From Prorocentrum cordatum (lineage: Eukaryota; Sar; Dinophyceae; Prorocentrales; Prorocentraceae): a DNA stretch of 64,000 nucleotides. The DNA is taken from NCBI GenBank assembly GCA_963575745.1, contig CAUYUJ010015726.1, positions 62,001 through 126,000 on the forward strand, read 5' to 3'. Positions 10,761 to 21,639 of the stretch are shown here, piece by piece. Within the stretch, counting starts at the first letter, position 1. Each line of letters starts with the position of its first letter. The notes under the pieces were generated by a model, which was not told where the DNA came from, searched no databases, and saw nothing but the letters and a program-made list of their open reading frames with translations. The translations under genes and the position numbers were made by a program.

Positions 10761-11155
10761 TAAGGACCTCTCAGGCGGAACGCCCCAGCCCGCCCGTCCG
10801 ACTGGCCCCGGGCTGCAACAGGAAGGAGCTATCTATGAGGAAAAAGAGTCGAGGTGGCGGATGAACATGACGATGAGCAGGGGGAAACGGAGGATGAGGA
10901 AGGAGGAGAACAGCGAGGACGATCAGCAGCACAGCGGGAATTGAAGTGGAAGGAGCGGGAGGAGCAGGAGGACCAGGGTAAGGCTGAGGACTCGGCCAGA
11001 AGAGTGACCCGCGATGGGGCGAGAGCGCCATTCTAAACGACGGGAGAAAAGCGGCGATCGTCAAATGGGGCCAACGCTGCAGCGGCAGCACCGTTTTGGG
11101 ATACCGAAAACGCTATGATGGCACAACAACGCTGAGGAGAGTAGTTTCATAATGT
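10761..11155. other. No gene recognised
   Basis: Mixed-composition sequence with a purine-rich stretch at about 10860-11000. Open frames of about 60-106 codons exist on both strands but show no domain or motif. Confidence 0.4.
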
Positions 11156-11745
11156 GGAGGAGGAGGAGGAGGAGGAGGAGGAGGAGGAGGAGGAAGGCGA
11201 GGAGAAGGAGGAGACAGGATGAGAGGAGGAGGAGGAGGAGGAGGAGGAGAGAGAGGAGGAGGGGGAGGAAGAAGGTATGAGTCAGAGCTGCTCCTCCCGT
11301 GCTTCTTTAACCATCGCGCTGCAGCTAATCCCCTCTTCTCTCCCTCCTCATCCCCCTGTTCCTGCCGCTCCTCCTCCTCCTCCGCCTCCGCCTCCTCCTC
11401 CTCCTCCTCCTCCTCCTCCTCCTCCTCCTCCTCCTCCTCCTCCCTCTCCTCATCCTTGTCCTCATCCTGTTCTTCCTCCTCCTCCTCCTCCTCCTCCTCC
11501 TCCTCCTCCTCCTCCTCCTCTTCCGCCTCCTCCTGCTCCTCATCATCGCAGGCTGCGTCTCGCCTCCAGCTGCGGAGCGTGGCGGCCGTCCTCGGCAGTG
11601 GGGCGTTTAGAAGTTGAGGATTTGCTGTCTCTCTGGGCGCTGCTTGGGAGCCCTGACACTTCGGCGCTTCCTATGACTTCTGAGGGGGAGGAGAAGGAGA
11701 AGGAGAAGGAGGCGGAGGAGGCGGAGGAGGAGGAGGAGGAGGAGC
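11156..11745. repeat. GGA and TCC microsatellites
   Basis: GGA runs at about 11157-11275, TCC at 11365-11545, and GGA again at 11680-11742. The first purine block and the central pyrimidine block are mutually complementary and could pair. A short non-repeat stretch at 11550-11680 carries no recognisable gene. Confidence 0.85.
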
Positions 11746-11984
11746 ACTGTACGCTCCTCGCCCTCGCGGGAGGCGGTGGACGTCCCGCGGCTCGGGGGCC
11801 TCGCGGGCCCGCCGTCGGAGGCGCCCCCCCCCCCCCCCACCCTCACGGGTGGGGAGGGGAAAGAGGACGGGGAGGAGGAGCAGCAGTGGAGGGGGAGGGG
11901 GGAGCAGCAGTGGAGGGAGGCGGGGAGGAGCAAGGGAAGGGGAGGGGGGGAGGGAGCAGCAGTGGAGAGGGAAAAGGGGGGGGA

Positions 11985-12107
11985 GGGTGCCAACGCAGCC
12001 AGCCGAGGAAAGGGTGCCAACGCAGCCAGCCGAGGAGCGCAAAGCTCGGACAGGGTGCCAACGCAGCCAGCCGAAAGCTCGGACAGGGTGCCAACGCAGC
12101 CAGCCGA
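11985..12107. repeat. Four copies of a 22-bp motif
   Basis: GGGTGCCAACGCAGCCAGCC starts at 11985, 12012, 12053 and 12086, each followed by GA and separated by 5-20 bp spacers containing AAAGCTCGGACA or GGAAA. The spacing of 27, 41 and 33 bp shows a short minisatellite that is not strictly periodic. Confidence 0.8.
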
Positions 12108-12177
12108 GGAAAGGAAGGGCGCCCCACCCCTGGGGTGTTCCAAAAAGGGCCCTGCCTTCGAGGAACGAAGGAGTTGT

Positions 12178-12262
12178 CATCTCTCCCTCGGCGGAAGGCG
12201 GCGGAAGTAAACCGAGGCCGCCGCCGGCGGAAGCTCGGCGGAAGGCGGCGGAAGTAAAACAA
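12178..12262. repeat. GGCGGAAG minisatellite
   Basis: GGCGGAAGG, CGGCGGAAGTAAA and CGGCGGAAGCTC repeat head to tail. A similar GGCGGAAGTC triplet lies inside the repeat at 7778-7802. Confidence 0.6.
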
Positions 12263-12479
12263 TGCGTCCCCAGAAGGTGAAAACGTTGTTGGGCTCAGGG
12301 TTTCCGAAATCGCCCACCTGTCCGCGTCGCCCGCGGTGCCTGCACGAACGTCACCAATCGCACGCGGTGAAAGGAGACGTATGCGGTGGGGGTAGGGCGT
12401 GGGCGACCGACGGAAACGACAGGGGGGTGGGATGAAACAAAACCCACGCATCTACAGAGTGAGCAGCAGCAGAGGAATC

Positions 12480-12700
12480 TTCGCACCCACCATTTCCAGG
12501 GGCGGGCGCGGTGATCGTCACGCCTGTCTTAGGGTGCAAACCCTTCTCTAGACGTATTACACCCATCCGCTGGTTCGCGAGCGTGGAGGCGACCTTGGAG
12601 GGACCGAGACAGCGTGCTAAGAGCTTACGCGCTCCTCCTGGGAGTCCGTGCACACCACAGCGGCGACCCGCGCACATGGGCCCGTGAGAGAAGAAATCAT
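12480..12700 (-). pseudogene. Retroelement fragment, C-terminal zinc tail
   Basis: The minus-strand frame gives GRRCG, then GGARKLLARCLGPS and finally RLEKGLHPKTGVTI. This order (CxxC-like motif, a second Cys followed by G/P, then R.....GLHPxTG) is how several dinoflagellate LINE polyproteins end after RNase H. Nothing upstream of it is recognisable, so it would be a short, 5'-truncated insertion. Confidence 0.4.
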
Positions 12701-13204
12701 GCCCGAGATCAGCAAACGCATGGGGGCAGAAGACGAGGTGGCGTCCCAGGAGGGGCGGTGGGCGTATGAACTCTATACTCTTGAGCCTCAGCCTCCTGGG
12801 CCTTATCCAGCCCAGGGGCGGCATCAGGGGAGGAGGAGAAGAAGCAGGAGGAGGAGGAAGACACATCGAGACGTACTTTGTCTTGTGTGTTGCGGTCTGG
12901 GCACTTCGGATGCCTGTTTCGGGCACTGGGGCCGTCCAAAAAGAGCCCAGGATGAATCACCGGCCCTGGAGAAGTGGTCGGGAGGCCTCATGGGAAGAGG
13001 ACGAGGAAAAGGAGGACAAGGAGTTGAGGTGGAGGATGAGGGCTTTTTTCGCCATTGGGAGGAGGAGCAGCTGCGGTGCTCGTCGTTCCTACCGTGTTAT
13101 CGTCCCTCAGTGTGTGTTTTATTCTCCTTCGTTTTCCGTTCTTCTTTCTTTTATGTCATTCATATCATGGTTGTGAATGATATACTTGCTGCTAGTGTTC
13201 GTAT

Positions 13205-13380
13205 TATCATGTGTCTTCATACTACTATTATCATTATTATTATTATTATTTGTCGTCCTCTTTTTTGTCGTATGATTCTGGTTCGTTCCCTTATCATAAT
13301 TATTACTATCGTTCGTATTATCATTATTACTAGTATTAGTGGTATTATTATTGTTAATATTATTATGATTAGTAGTCTTG
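13205..13380. repeat. AT-rich ATT/ATC microsatellite
   Basis: A stretch of ATTATT, ATTATC and related triplets (best at 13220-13250 and 13300-13375) stands out as one of the few AT-rich segments in the window. Ile-rich frames through it are artefacts. Confidence 0.75.
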
Positions 13381-13699
13381 TTCTTCTCCCTCGTAAGCTG
13401 TCGGCTTCAGTCCAAAAGTCGTGGTCCTCCCCCTTCTCTGGCGTTGGCCGGGGCGAGAGCTTACCGAGGGCCCCAGGGGCTCGGAGGCACTGGTGACAGA
13501 GGGCCGGAGAAGTGGAGGAGGAGCTTGGGGAGGAGGAGGAGGTTGCCAGAGGTGACCCTGGCCTAGGGTGCACCCAGCTTTGCGCTCCATTTGGGAGCCC
13601 CTGGGGCCCTCTGGGCCTCGTAAGGGGTGCTCTGGAGGCCACCAGGGCCGCCATCGGAAAGCTGGGGCCGTCTGTGGGCTAGGACCACCTCTGCCAACA

Positions 13700-13980
13700 T
13701 CCAAGAGAAGGAGGAGGAGGAGGAGGAGGAGGAGGAGGAGGAGGAGGAGGAGGAGGAGGAGGAAGGGGGGTGTAGGAGGAACGCGATAAGGACAATTGCA
13801 AACCCAAGGCGCATCAACGATGTTGCGATAAACTTTCCCTCGAAGTTCCCTCTTCACAGGTTCCTGAAATAATGCGTCTACAGTGCGAGAAGCGGCCCAT
13901 AAAAAACAACCGTCTGAGAATCCTGAATCGCGCCAGAACGCCGTTCCTGGGACTTCAACACCGCGAATCAACGTGACTTC
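13700..13980. repeat. GGA run and a second copy of the 10.1-10.3 kb repeat
   Basis: A GGA array (about 13708-13765) is followed by sequence aligning by eye to 10081-10335. Both share ATGTTG.GATA, AAGTTCCCTCTT, CCTG..A..AAT, a GCCAGAACGCCGTTCCTGGGA-like block and AATCAACGT. On the minus strand both read GV(D/E)VP.T.FW.DS. It is probably an old segmental duplication or two members of a repeat family. Confidence 0.55.
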
Positions 13981-14422
13981 CTATCCTCTTCTCTCCTCCT
14001 TTCTTTCTCCCTCCCCCCTCCTTTCTCCTGGGCGGTCCCTTGTCGCCCCCTGGCTTGCGGCGCTCCGCGGGGGAGGCGTCCGAGGCAGCGGCCTCTGATT
14101 TCAGCATGTTGTTCCTCCCTGTCTGGACTGTGTTGCACTTTATCCTGGCCGGCCCCGAGGGCCCATAAGCAGGCCAATGCGCCCGTCGGGGGCGATGCTC
14201 TTTTCGTCCTGGTTATTGAACGAGGATACCTGTGAGTACGTGGTGGCGGGATGCGTGGAGACCCACCTCACCGTCGAGCGGCAAGCACTGGCACTGCCGG
14301 AATTGGGGGAAATACGGTTGGAAGACGTCCGAGACGGCAGCGTGGCCGTCGCCGACATCGGAGACGGGCACCCGCGGAGGTGATAGGGGAACGAAGAATG
14401 ACATAAACATAACAAAGACTCG

Positions 14423-14549
14423 GAGGTCCGCGCGGATTTCTCGGATCCGCGCTGGACCCCCCTCCCTGGCGCGCGGAGCGCGTCAGGGGCGGCGCCGGAG
14501 GCGCCGCCAGGGGGGTCCAGCGCGGATCCGAGAAATCCGCGCGGACCTC
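14423..14549. mobile_element. Palindromic foldback element, copy 1
   Basis: The left arm GAGGTCCGCGCGGATTTCTC (from 14423), continuing GGATCCGCGCTGGACCCCCC, is matched by its reverse complement ending GCGGACCTC at 14549. The two arms are about 40 bp each and nearly perfect. The centre is a GC-rich core with its own GGCGCCGGAGGCGCC hairpin. Imperfect complementarity extends outward into AAACATAA-type flanks. Three more members lie at 24828, 26661 and about 30492. No coding capacity; it resembles a MITE or foldback element. Confidence 0.8.
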
Positions 14550-14898
14550 TAAGTTTTTATGTTTTTTGTCCTGTTTCGTGTCCCTAGAGGTTAGCTCCTC
14601 GCGTCGCGCACCCGGGTGCCGGCCACGCCCTTGCAGCACCTGCAGAGGGCGGACTACGGAGCCGCTGCCGCCGCCGCGCCGCGCCGCCGCGCGGCGCCCG
14701 GGCGGGCGAGGTCTTGGGACGTCCTCGTCGACGTCGTCCTTCCGAGGAGGAACGGCGTCGTCGTCGACGACGACGACGTCGTCGCACCGATGGTGCGACA
14801 CCTCCGCGGCGGTAATTTGGTGGTGGTTGCGGCCGAGAGGTTCCCTGGCCTCGGTGCGCGGGGCGGCAGCAGCAGGCGCTAGGCCGCCCTGGGCACGC

Positions 14899-15172
14899 TC
14901 CTGCAGTGCCCAGCGGATGCGTGGGTGGTGCTCGCCGACTGGAGCATGCTGGGCGAGGAGTTCAGAGAACATGCTGAGCTGGGCGCCGCAGGTCATCCCT
15001 CTTTTTCTCACTCCCCCCCCCTTCTCCTAGTCCTCCTCCTCCTCCTGCTGGGGATGCTGCTGCTGCTGCTGCTCCTGTTGCTCCTCCTCCTCCTCCATAG
15101 AAGTCATAAGAAATGCCTGGCGGATCCGTGGGCGGTGCTCGCCCACTGGAACATGCTGAGATAGGAGCTCGA
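14899..15172. repeat. Two copies of a 55-bp segment around a TCC/CTG run
   Basis: CAGCGGATGCGTGGGTGGTGC... at about 14903-14960 and GGCGGATCCGTGGGCGGTGC... at about 15118-15172 align over some 55 bp (shared GTGCTCGCC.ACTGGA.CATGCTG). Between them lie TCC and CTG runs (15025-15095). On the minus strand both read HVPVGEHRPRIRQA-like, so a repeated piece of an old coding sequence is possible. Confidence 0.6.
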
Positions 15173-15439
15173 GGCCACGGCTTACCTGAGCGGGTTGGCC
15201 CGTCGTTTTTGCATCGCTCGGCGATAAAGATCGAGGCCAGCAGGCTGTGTTCATGGATGTCCTGTGCTCGATGATGTTTGTCTCGACGATGTCGAGCATT
15301 ATGTGTTGTCCTCGGCTTTCCTCTCTATTCAGATATTGGTTTGGTCCGTTGTTTATCCCGTCGTCGTCCCTTCCTGAGGGTTCGCCCTGGCTCCTCCCAT
15401 TTTTCTTCGTTTCAACATCACCACTATCGTCTAGTGTTA

Positions 15440-16905
15440 TGTTTTCTGCTTGTGTTGACGCTTACGTGGCCTTGAACGACCGTCGTGGGCGGGTGGCCTC
15501 GTTGACTACGCGCAGGTGGCGCAGGACTTCGTTCCCGAGCGCCGTGAAAGGTGCCCTCCCGCCTGCAGATGCTGGCGCGGGACTCGGGACGCCAGGGATG
15601 GCGACGGCAACTGGTAACTGGTGACGCCGCTGCCCGTGCCCGCCCCGCCGAGGCCGAAGAACCAGGCCGACCCGACCAGCAAGTCGTCGGCGAGGAGGGC
15701 GGAGCAGCTGGCCCGCCGACGCGCTCGGCTGCCCGCCGAGCTTGCTTCGGGAGGGTTTCGGCGAGCTGCAGGCCGCGGGGCAGGAGCGCATGGCCGGGGA
15801 AGCGATCGAGCTGACGGTTTTTGGGCTCCCGCCGACGCCGCTGGTGACGCACCCGAGAAAACTGGGCGGTCCATCGGCGAGGCCGCCGAGGCCGTCGCGC
15901 GGCCTGGAGGGAAGTTCCCCAGGACTTCGGAGTCCTCCCGCGCACCCTGGAAACGGCGCTTGGGTCGCCCCGGACTGCCAGCTCGCTGGAGGATGCGTTC
16001 CTGGACGACCCGGGACCCGGCGACGACTGGTTCATGCGCGGTGCTGATGGAGCTGGAGGCGCGGCTGGGCAGCCCTGCAGGGCTCCCCGCGGGCGTCCCC
16101 GTGGGAGCCGTTGGAGCCGCTGGGCGCGCCTCATGCGGCCGTTGGAGGCGACGCTGGCGGAGTTTGGCGGAGTTGGAAGCGCAGCTAGGCATCTCCCCAG
16201 GGCCGCCGGACGAGCCGCCAGAGGGGCTGGCGAGGCCGCCGAGGGCCCCCACGCAGGCCATTTTGCCACAGGACACCGGCGCGGGGCAAAATGCTCGCGA
16301 CGCCGCCGGTGCTGACGAGCGCGCCTTTGGGGACGCTGCCGCGGCCACCGCGTGCGCTCTTGCAGAGGGCGTTGGAGGCGACGCTGGAGGAGCTGGAGGC
16401 CCGTGGCCGCCGCGGGGCCTCCTCCCTGCGGGGGCGTTTTCGCCCGCGCCTCGGGCGCCTCCGCGCGAGCCAGCGCGCGTGGGGGGCTGCCCGGACCTAA
16501 GCCTGAGCCGCCCTCCACGGTCGCCCAGGAGTTCCGTAGTTCTTCGCCGCGGAGGCGGGCTGGAGCGACGCGGGCATAGCCGCCCCATGCGGCGCCTGGC
16601 AGACGTCGGAAGAGGTGGGGCGCTTCGATCATCAGCTGGCCAAGTTGGCCGGCAAGGGCGAGAAGGAGGTCACCGGGAGCTCGGGGCCGGCGGCGTCATT
16701 CGCCGGCGAATGATGCCGCCGGCCCCCGGGCAGCCCGGCATGGCGGGCGGGCCCGCGGCGGCTACGGCTTCTGGTCGGTCAAGGTGCGCGCAACGCCTGG
16801 ACGCGCGCACATGCGCCACCAAGCGGCCGCATGCTGGGGCGTTTTGGATAGTCTCCTCCGGCAGCTCGGGCAGTTCAGGCGCAGACGCAAGGCACCCTTC
16901 AACAA
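15440..16905 (+). other. GC-rich coding-like stretch upstream of retroelement C
   Basis: Both strands have long open frames here (433 codons plus, about 400 codons minus), which in such GC-rich DNA is weak evidence. The plus strand repeats a helical motif (LEARLG, LAELEAQLG, ALEATLEELEARG at about 16040, 16170 and 16375) in different frames, hinting at an eroded coiled-coil ORF1. I cannot see an endonuclease. It is contiguous with the RT remnant that follows and probably belongs to the same element. Confidence 0.3.
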
Positions 16906-19609
16906 GTGAAGTCCAAGAGTAGGCTGCTGACGGAGATGGACCTCGTCATGCTGGAGGTCACTGCTCGCTTCAACAGGACTGTCATAGTGGAGCTGGCGGA
17001 GGTCTGGGCGATCCTGATGCGCGGCGCCAGGGAGTGCCTGGTCGACGAGCTCGCGATGCTGCGACAGCAGACCACCGAGTTCGCGGCCGCCAGCCGAGCC
17101 GCGCTCACTCCAGCCAGCGGTGCAATTTCATTGAGCGGGCGCGGAGGACGTGGAAGACGGCGCCGGGGGCCTTCCACCGCCGCGCGAGGGACCCGCCACC
17201 GTTCGTGCCCGAGGCCGTCATGCCTGGCGCCACCGAGGATGAGCCGCGGATCGTGATGAAGGAGAAGAGCGAACGTTGGGGCAAGCTGCGGACGGCGCCC
17301 TCGGACCACGCAGTCGCCGCCATGGCGCGCCTCCGTCGCGACCCGATGGGGGTGCTTGATCTGGGCGGGCTCGCCCACGGGCTGGAGGCCCAAGCTGCGC
17401 CAGGCCTGCGCGGTCAATTGCCCCGGCTACGACGACGCGGCTCGCCCCCCGCCGTCGGGCCAGCGGGGGCTGTCGGAGCTGCTCTAGTCCTGCGAACTGC
17501 GCGGTCGCTGGCCTAGACAGGAGCGCCATCGGCGCTGCGATTCCGAAGGGCGCAGGCGGCGAGCGCGTCATCGGTGCGTTGCCGCTGCTGCCGACGGCGC
17601 GGTCGCGCCCGCGAGCCTCGGTCACGTCCGAATGGGCGGAAGGCTCGGCGCCTTCTGGGACGCGGCGATCCGCGGTCTTAGCGCGTTGCGGGCGGCGCTG
17701 CCGCGCGTAGTCCTGGGCGAGGTGGACACGGCGCTCCGCGCGACGTCGGCGGCGCCCTTGGTCGTCGCGGGGACTTTCTACGACTGCATCTCGCTGGCCA
17801 AGCCGATGGAGATTGCCGAGTGGTTTGACTACCCTACGGTGGACTTGGGTCTAGAGGTCCAGATGTCCCTTGCCCCTCGCACGTTGCGCGATCGGCTGCG
17901 CGGCGTCTCCCACTCGCGGCGACGAGGTCGGCGGCGGCGGAGTTAGGCCACGGAGTGGGCTCCGGCAAGCAAGCTGCGCCCCCCCCCCCGATTCTCGCCC
18001 GGGCGCGCGCCCTGTCGCCGAGGGCGGGGCTCTAGATCCTCGTCGACGACGTGGTCGGCCGAGTTGGAGGCCCCCGCGCCGCGGCGCTGGGAATGCTGCC
18101 AGCCCCAGGGGAGGTCCTCAAGCAGGGTCTTGACGAGCACGGCCCCCGTGGGGTTCCGCAGCCCGCGCGTGGAGCTGAAGCGGCAGGCGATGGGTGCGCG
18201 GCGCGCGCCGTGGATGACGGCCCAGCGAGCGCGGCCTTGCATTCGTCGCGCACTGGCGCGGGCAGGCAGCTGTCGCTGCCGGCGGGTGTGTGACCTGATC
18301 GGCGCGGTCTGGGCGACGCTGCTGGATTTGGGTTGGGGCCCCGTCGCGGCCGCCCGCTGGCGTCGCCCGACGACGTCGGGCCACGGCGCCCAGCGACGAG
18401 GGCTTCGCTCCCCGCGGCCTGCGACGATGGCTTCGCTTCCCGCGCGCAGCACGAGGCCCTTTTGGACGACGTCGCCGCAAACCTTCGGGCGAAACTGTGG
18501 GCCGCTGCTGCTGGTCACGAAGCCAGCGAGGACATGCGGGGCTGCGGCGACTCCTGGCAGATTTGCAGAGAGCTAGCGCTACAAGCAGGAAGGCGACTGG
18601 CCCGCTCGGGGGCTCACCCTGGCAGCGGTCGCGGGCGGGCAGTGGCCTCGCGAGCGTCGGCTCGTCGCGGTCTACGTCCTGAGCGATGGCACGCGCGGGC
18701 GTTGCGGGTGCCCGCCTCAGGAACTCGCCCATCGGAACTGGCAGTGCGACGATGACGGCGAGGTCGATGGGGCGTTCGCCAGGGCGGCCGCCCCGGCGCC
18801 GCGAGGGTTGGCCAGATGCCCCGCCGAGCCATCCCAGCGTCGACACGGCGCGCCGCCTGCTGCACTCGCCGCGCCGCAGTTCGACGAGGAGCGCGCTGCT
18901 CTCGCCCCGCTCGTTTTCGGAGCCTTCTCTGGACGCGTGCCGCGACGAGGGGCGATGGCGGTCTTCGTGGACTGGTCGGGGTGGAAGTAGCATCCGTCTG
19001 ACCCAAGGCGCCGCCGATGCGGGACAGCCGTAGCCGCGTTGGAGCGCGGCCCTGGCGGCGGGTGGCAGGCGTTTGCGGGGCGCGCCGGGGCGCCCGGGGG
19101 CCAGCGACAGACAGCGCCGCGGGCCGAGATTCTCAAATTTGCTTCGTTCCTCGAGTTGACCTCGGACGCTTTGCCATGTGTTTCCGATCGCGAGCTGCCG
19201 CTTCGAGTCGGGCGCCTGCGCGTCTGTGCATCGCTGGCTTTAGCCATCGCCGCCTCGCGAGCAAAGACCTTTCTTTGGCAGCGAGGCCGCGCGGCCATGG
19301 CTGGCAGAGGCGAGGGGGCGGCGCCGATCGAGCGGGCGGCGTCGCACGCTGACGAGCAGCTTGGCTGCGGCGGCCAACGGGGGCGAGTCTCGCCCTGCAC
19401 CTGCGTCGGCCGCTCGGAGCAGCGAGGCCGTCTTTCATGGTTTGCACGCGCTCACCTTCTGGTCCGAGCATTGCATGGTATTGCGCTGGACATGTGGTCG
19501 ACGCGCCAGGGAGGACCCCAGGCACCTCGTGGAAGCGTGCCCTCCTCGGACGAGGAAGGGAACTGATAATGTGTCGAGATTCCGGCAAACTACACGGGGG
19601 GTACTATAG
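16906..19609 (+). pseudogene. Element C: decayed LINE, linker, RT, RNase H start, zinc tail
   Basis: The linker shows RARRTWKTAPGAFHRRARDPP (17130-17190) and SERWGKLRTAPSD, a block seen before the RT in dinoflagellate LINEs. The fingers motif IPKGAGGERVIG lies at 17540-17575. After a frameshift near 17640, motif A FYDCISL has its Asp at 17782. Motif C is LVDD at 18039-18050, with both catalytic Asp codons present. An RNase H-type FVDWSG at about 18965 is followed by an in-frame TAG at 18988-18990. A zinc tail CMVLRWTCG...EAC lies at about 19470-19550. Multiple frameshifts separate these pieces, so the element is dead. It is more GC-rich than element A. Confidence 0.65.
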
Positions 19610-20115
19610 TTTTGACCATAAGACGTCATGCTGTCGACGCCCCCTGCCCCCCCGTAGAATCTTAGCGACATGTTTTGGGTCGGGCGGCGGTTCGACTCCG
19701 ATGGGCTCTCACCCTGTAAGAATATAATAATATATATTTAAAACAGGGTGATAATTACTCCGTCCCATTTACAATAGGGCCGGAAAACACTCCGACTTGA
19801 ACCCATTCACAGTAAACCACTCCGCTTGGGTCACGTTTGATCGTCCGTGTCATCATCCCCATCGACCCTGTCCTTATCATGCCAACGCGATGTTTCATTG
19901 TATTCCTTGTTGCATTGATGCTGTGAGACCCTGGGCATCCTTCTCCAATGCGGTCGCTCTCGGTTCACTGGTTGGCCGTCCCAGAGGGCCCACAAAGGCT
20001 CGCGAATCCGCATCAAGTCACCTTTGCATCCTGATCGGTCCTCCGCGGCACGCGTGACCAGCGAGGCAATTGTCATCTTATGGTCAAAAACTTTAGTACC
20101 CCCGAAGTATTGCCC
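19584..20115. mobile_element. 0.53-kb element with ~45-bp inverted termini
   Basis: The left end (19584-19630) contains GGCAA, then CGGGGGGTACTATAGTTTTG and ACCATAAGACGTCAT. The right end (about 20069-20115), reverse-complemented, reads GGCAAT, CGGGGGTACTAAAGTTTTTG and ACCATAAGATGACA. Over about 45 bp most positions match. The inside is less GC-rich than the neighbours and has a small hairpin TCACCCTGT...ACAGGGTGA (19716-19750). No transposase frame is evident; it looks like a MITE sitting at the 3' end of retroelement C. Confidence 0.7.
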
Positions 20116-20865
20116 AGTCGCGAAGGCGCCCCTACCGTCCTGCGTGCGATGGGCACGCGAATCTCTGACGCCGCCAGCCACTTGCCAAGCTTTGCGCCCG
20201 ACGGGGCCCAGAGTGCACCAGCCGCTGGCGTGGACTGATCTATCGGGTGGCCCTCCAGGTGAACGTTGTGAACCCTGTACCAGCACGCGCGAGCGTCTGT
20301 GTAGGGGCTTCGGTGCCTGCCTAGGGGTGCGTGTGCGCCGTTGGACAGCGCAGGATTGCAGGAATCATAGCGCCGCTTCCATGTGGATTTTCCCTGCTTG
20401 CTCCGCTAATCGCCGCACGGGCTTGCTCATTTCAGGTCGATTCGTGGGGAGTCCTGCCCTCTGCATGGGGCCGGAACTATGTGCACCTTTTTCGGGGCCG
20501 CTTCGAAGCCAGATTTAGGGGCCATGTGTTCCCCTCTCTCTTCCTTCCTCCGCCATGCCTCCTCCTCCTCCTCTCCCTCCCCCCCCTCCTTCCTTAGCGT
20601 GGTGACGCCTGCCAGCCATTTTCGACTTCTGCCGCGATGGCATGTCACAGCGATTCGAGCCCCTGTCCGCGCTCGTTGCCAGAGGACGGCAGCGACTGTT
20701 CAATGGTGGCGGTTCTAGCCTTTCGAGGGGAAGCTGACTCGGCACGCAATCGGAGCGGGGGATGTTTGTGGGTGTTTGCGGTGAAGGAATAACGTGGCTG
20801 TTGCGGCCTCGTAATCCTACAGCGTGCCAGCACAGAATTCCCGACATCTCTGCCACACGAGGTCT
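20116..20865. other. No gene recognised
   Basis: Unique-looking sequence with a short TCC-rich patch at about 20545-20600. Open frames up to about 160 codons overlap on both strands, with no domain seen. Confidence 0.4.
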
Positions 20866-21240
20866 TGAAACTGCTGTATAGTTGCCAGACGAATGTGCGC
20901 GGCGATACAGCGAGAGCCACACTTTGAAAAGGAACCACCATCCATCCTTGAAGCTGTTGAACACGTTCAACACGAATTTGCGCGGCCACCCGCCCTGCAT
21001 CCTCGAACTTGTTCAAAGTTTACAAACGAGGGCCTCGTGGCGCTAAAGCGAGAGCCACATCCCCACCCATGAACGTAGTGGACATTTTTAAAACGAGTGT
21101 GCTGTGCGCTTGAGCTACAACGACATTTTGAAAATGGCCCGCCCTCCATCCGTGAAGCTGCCACAAACTTGAAAACGAATGTGCACGGCGCTAAATCGGA
21201 ATCCGCATTTTGAAAAGACCCGTCCTCCATCCGCGAAACG
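20866..21240. repeat. Second array of the ~80-bp family
   Basis: Units share GTGCGCGGCG.TA..GCGAGAGCCAC, (C)A(C/T)TTTGAAAA and CCCGCCCTCCATCCGTGAAGCTG. Anchors at 20920, 21124 and 21206 give a spacing near 82 bp between the last two. Same family as 10.4-10.75 kb but more eroded. Confidence 0.65.
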
Positions 21241-21329
21241 ACGCACGCCATCGCAGCGTTGCTACTGCAGTTCCGTGGACGTGAGGGTGTGTTATTCGAG
21301 CATGTAGGTATTTCCGCTTCCGTTGCTGG

Positions 21330-21625
21330 GGGAAGACGGGGAGGAGGAGGAGGAGGAGGACGACGACGAGAGGGAGAAAGAGAAAGAGGAGGAGGTGAAG
21401 TAGGAGGACGAGGAGGAGGAGGAGGAGGAGGAGGAGGAGGAATAGGAGGAGGACGGGGAAGAGGAGGAGGAAGAGGAGGAGGATGAGGAGGAGGAGGAAG
21501 AGGAACCGGAACAGGAATATGAGGAGGGGGAGGAGCAGGAGAAGGAGGAGGAGGAGGAGGAATGAGTGGAAGGGGAGGCGGGGGAAGAGGAGGAAGAGGA
21601 GGAGGAGTAAGGAGGAAGATAATGT
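21330..21625. repeat. GGA microsatellite
   Basis: Nearly 300 bp of GGA with GAA, GAC and GGG variants. The opposite strand gives Ser- or Pro-rich frames that are not genes. Confidence 0.9.
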
Positions 21626-21639
21626 TCAAGCTTACTATA

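Noticed and set aside
16250-16280. SL-like GGCCATTTTGCCACAGG
   Set aside because: Only about 14 of 20 positions match the leader and the ends differ; it lies inside a GC-rich coding-like stretch with no ORF start after it.
15424-16632. A 402-codon minus-strand frame opposite a 433-codon plus-strand frame
   Set aside because: In this very GC-rich segment stops are rare on both strands; neither has a domain, and the plus-strand RT downstream argues against a minus-strand gene.
19687-19700. Pol III B-box-like GGTTCGACTCC, suggesting a tRNA or SINE
   Set aside because: No A box at suitable distance and no cloverleaf; it lies within the inverted-terminus element and is probably chance.
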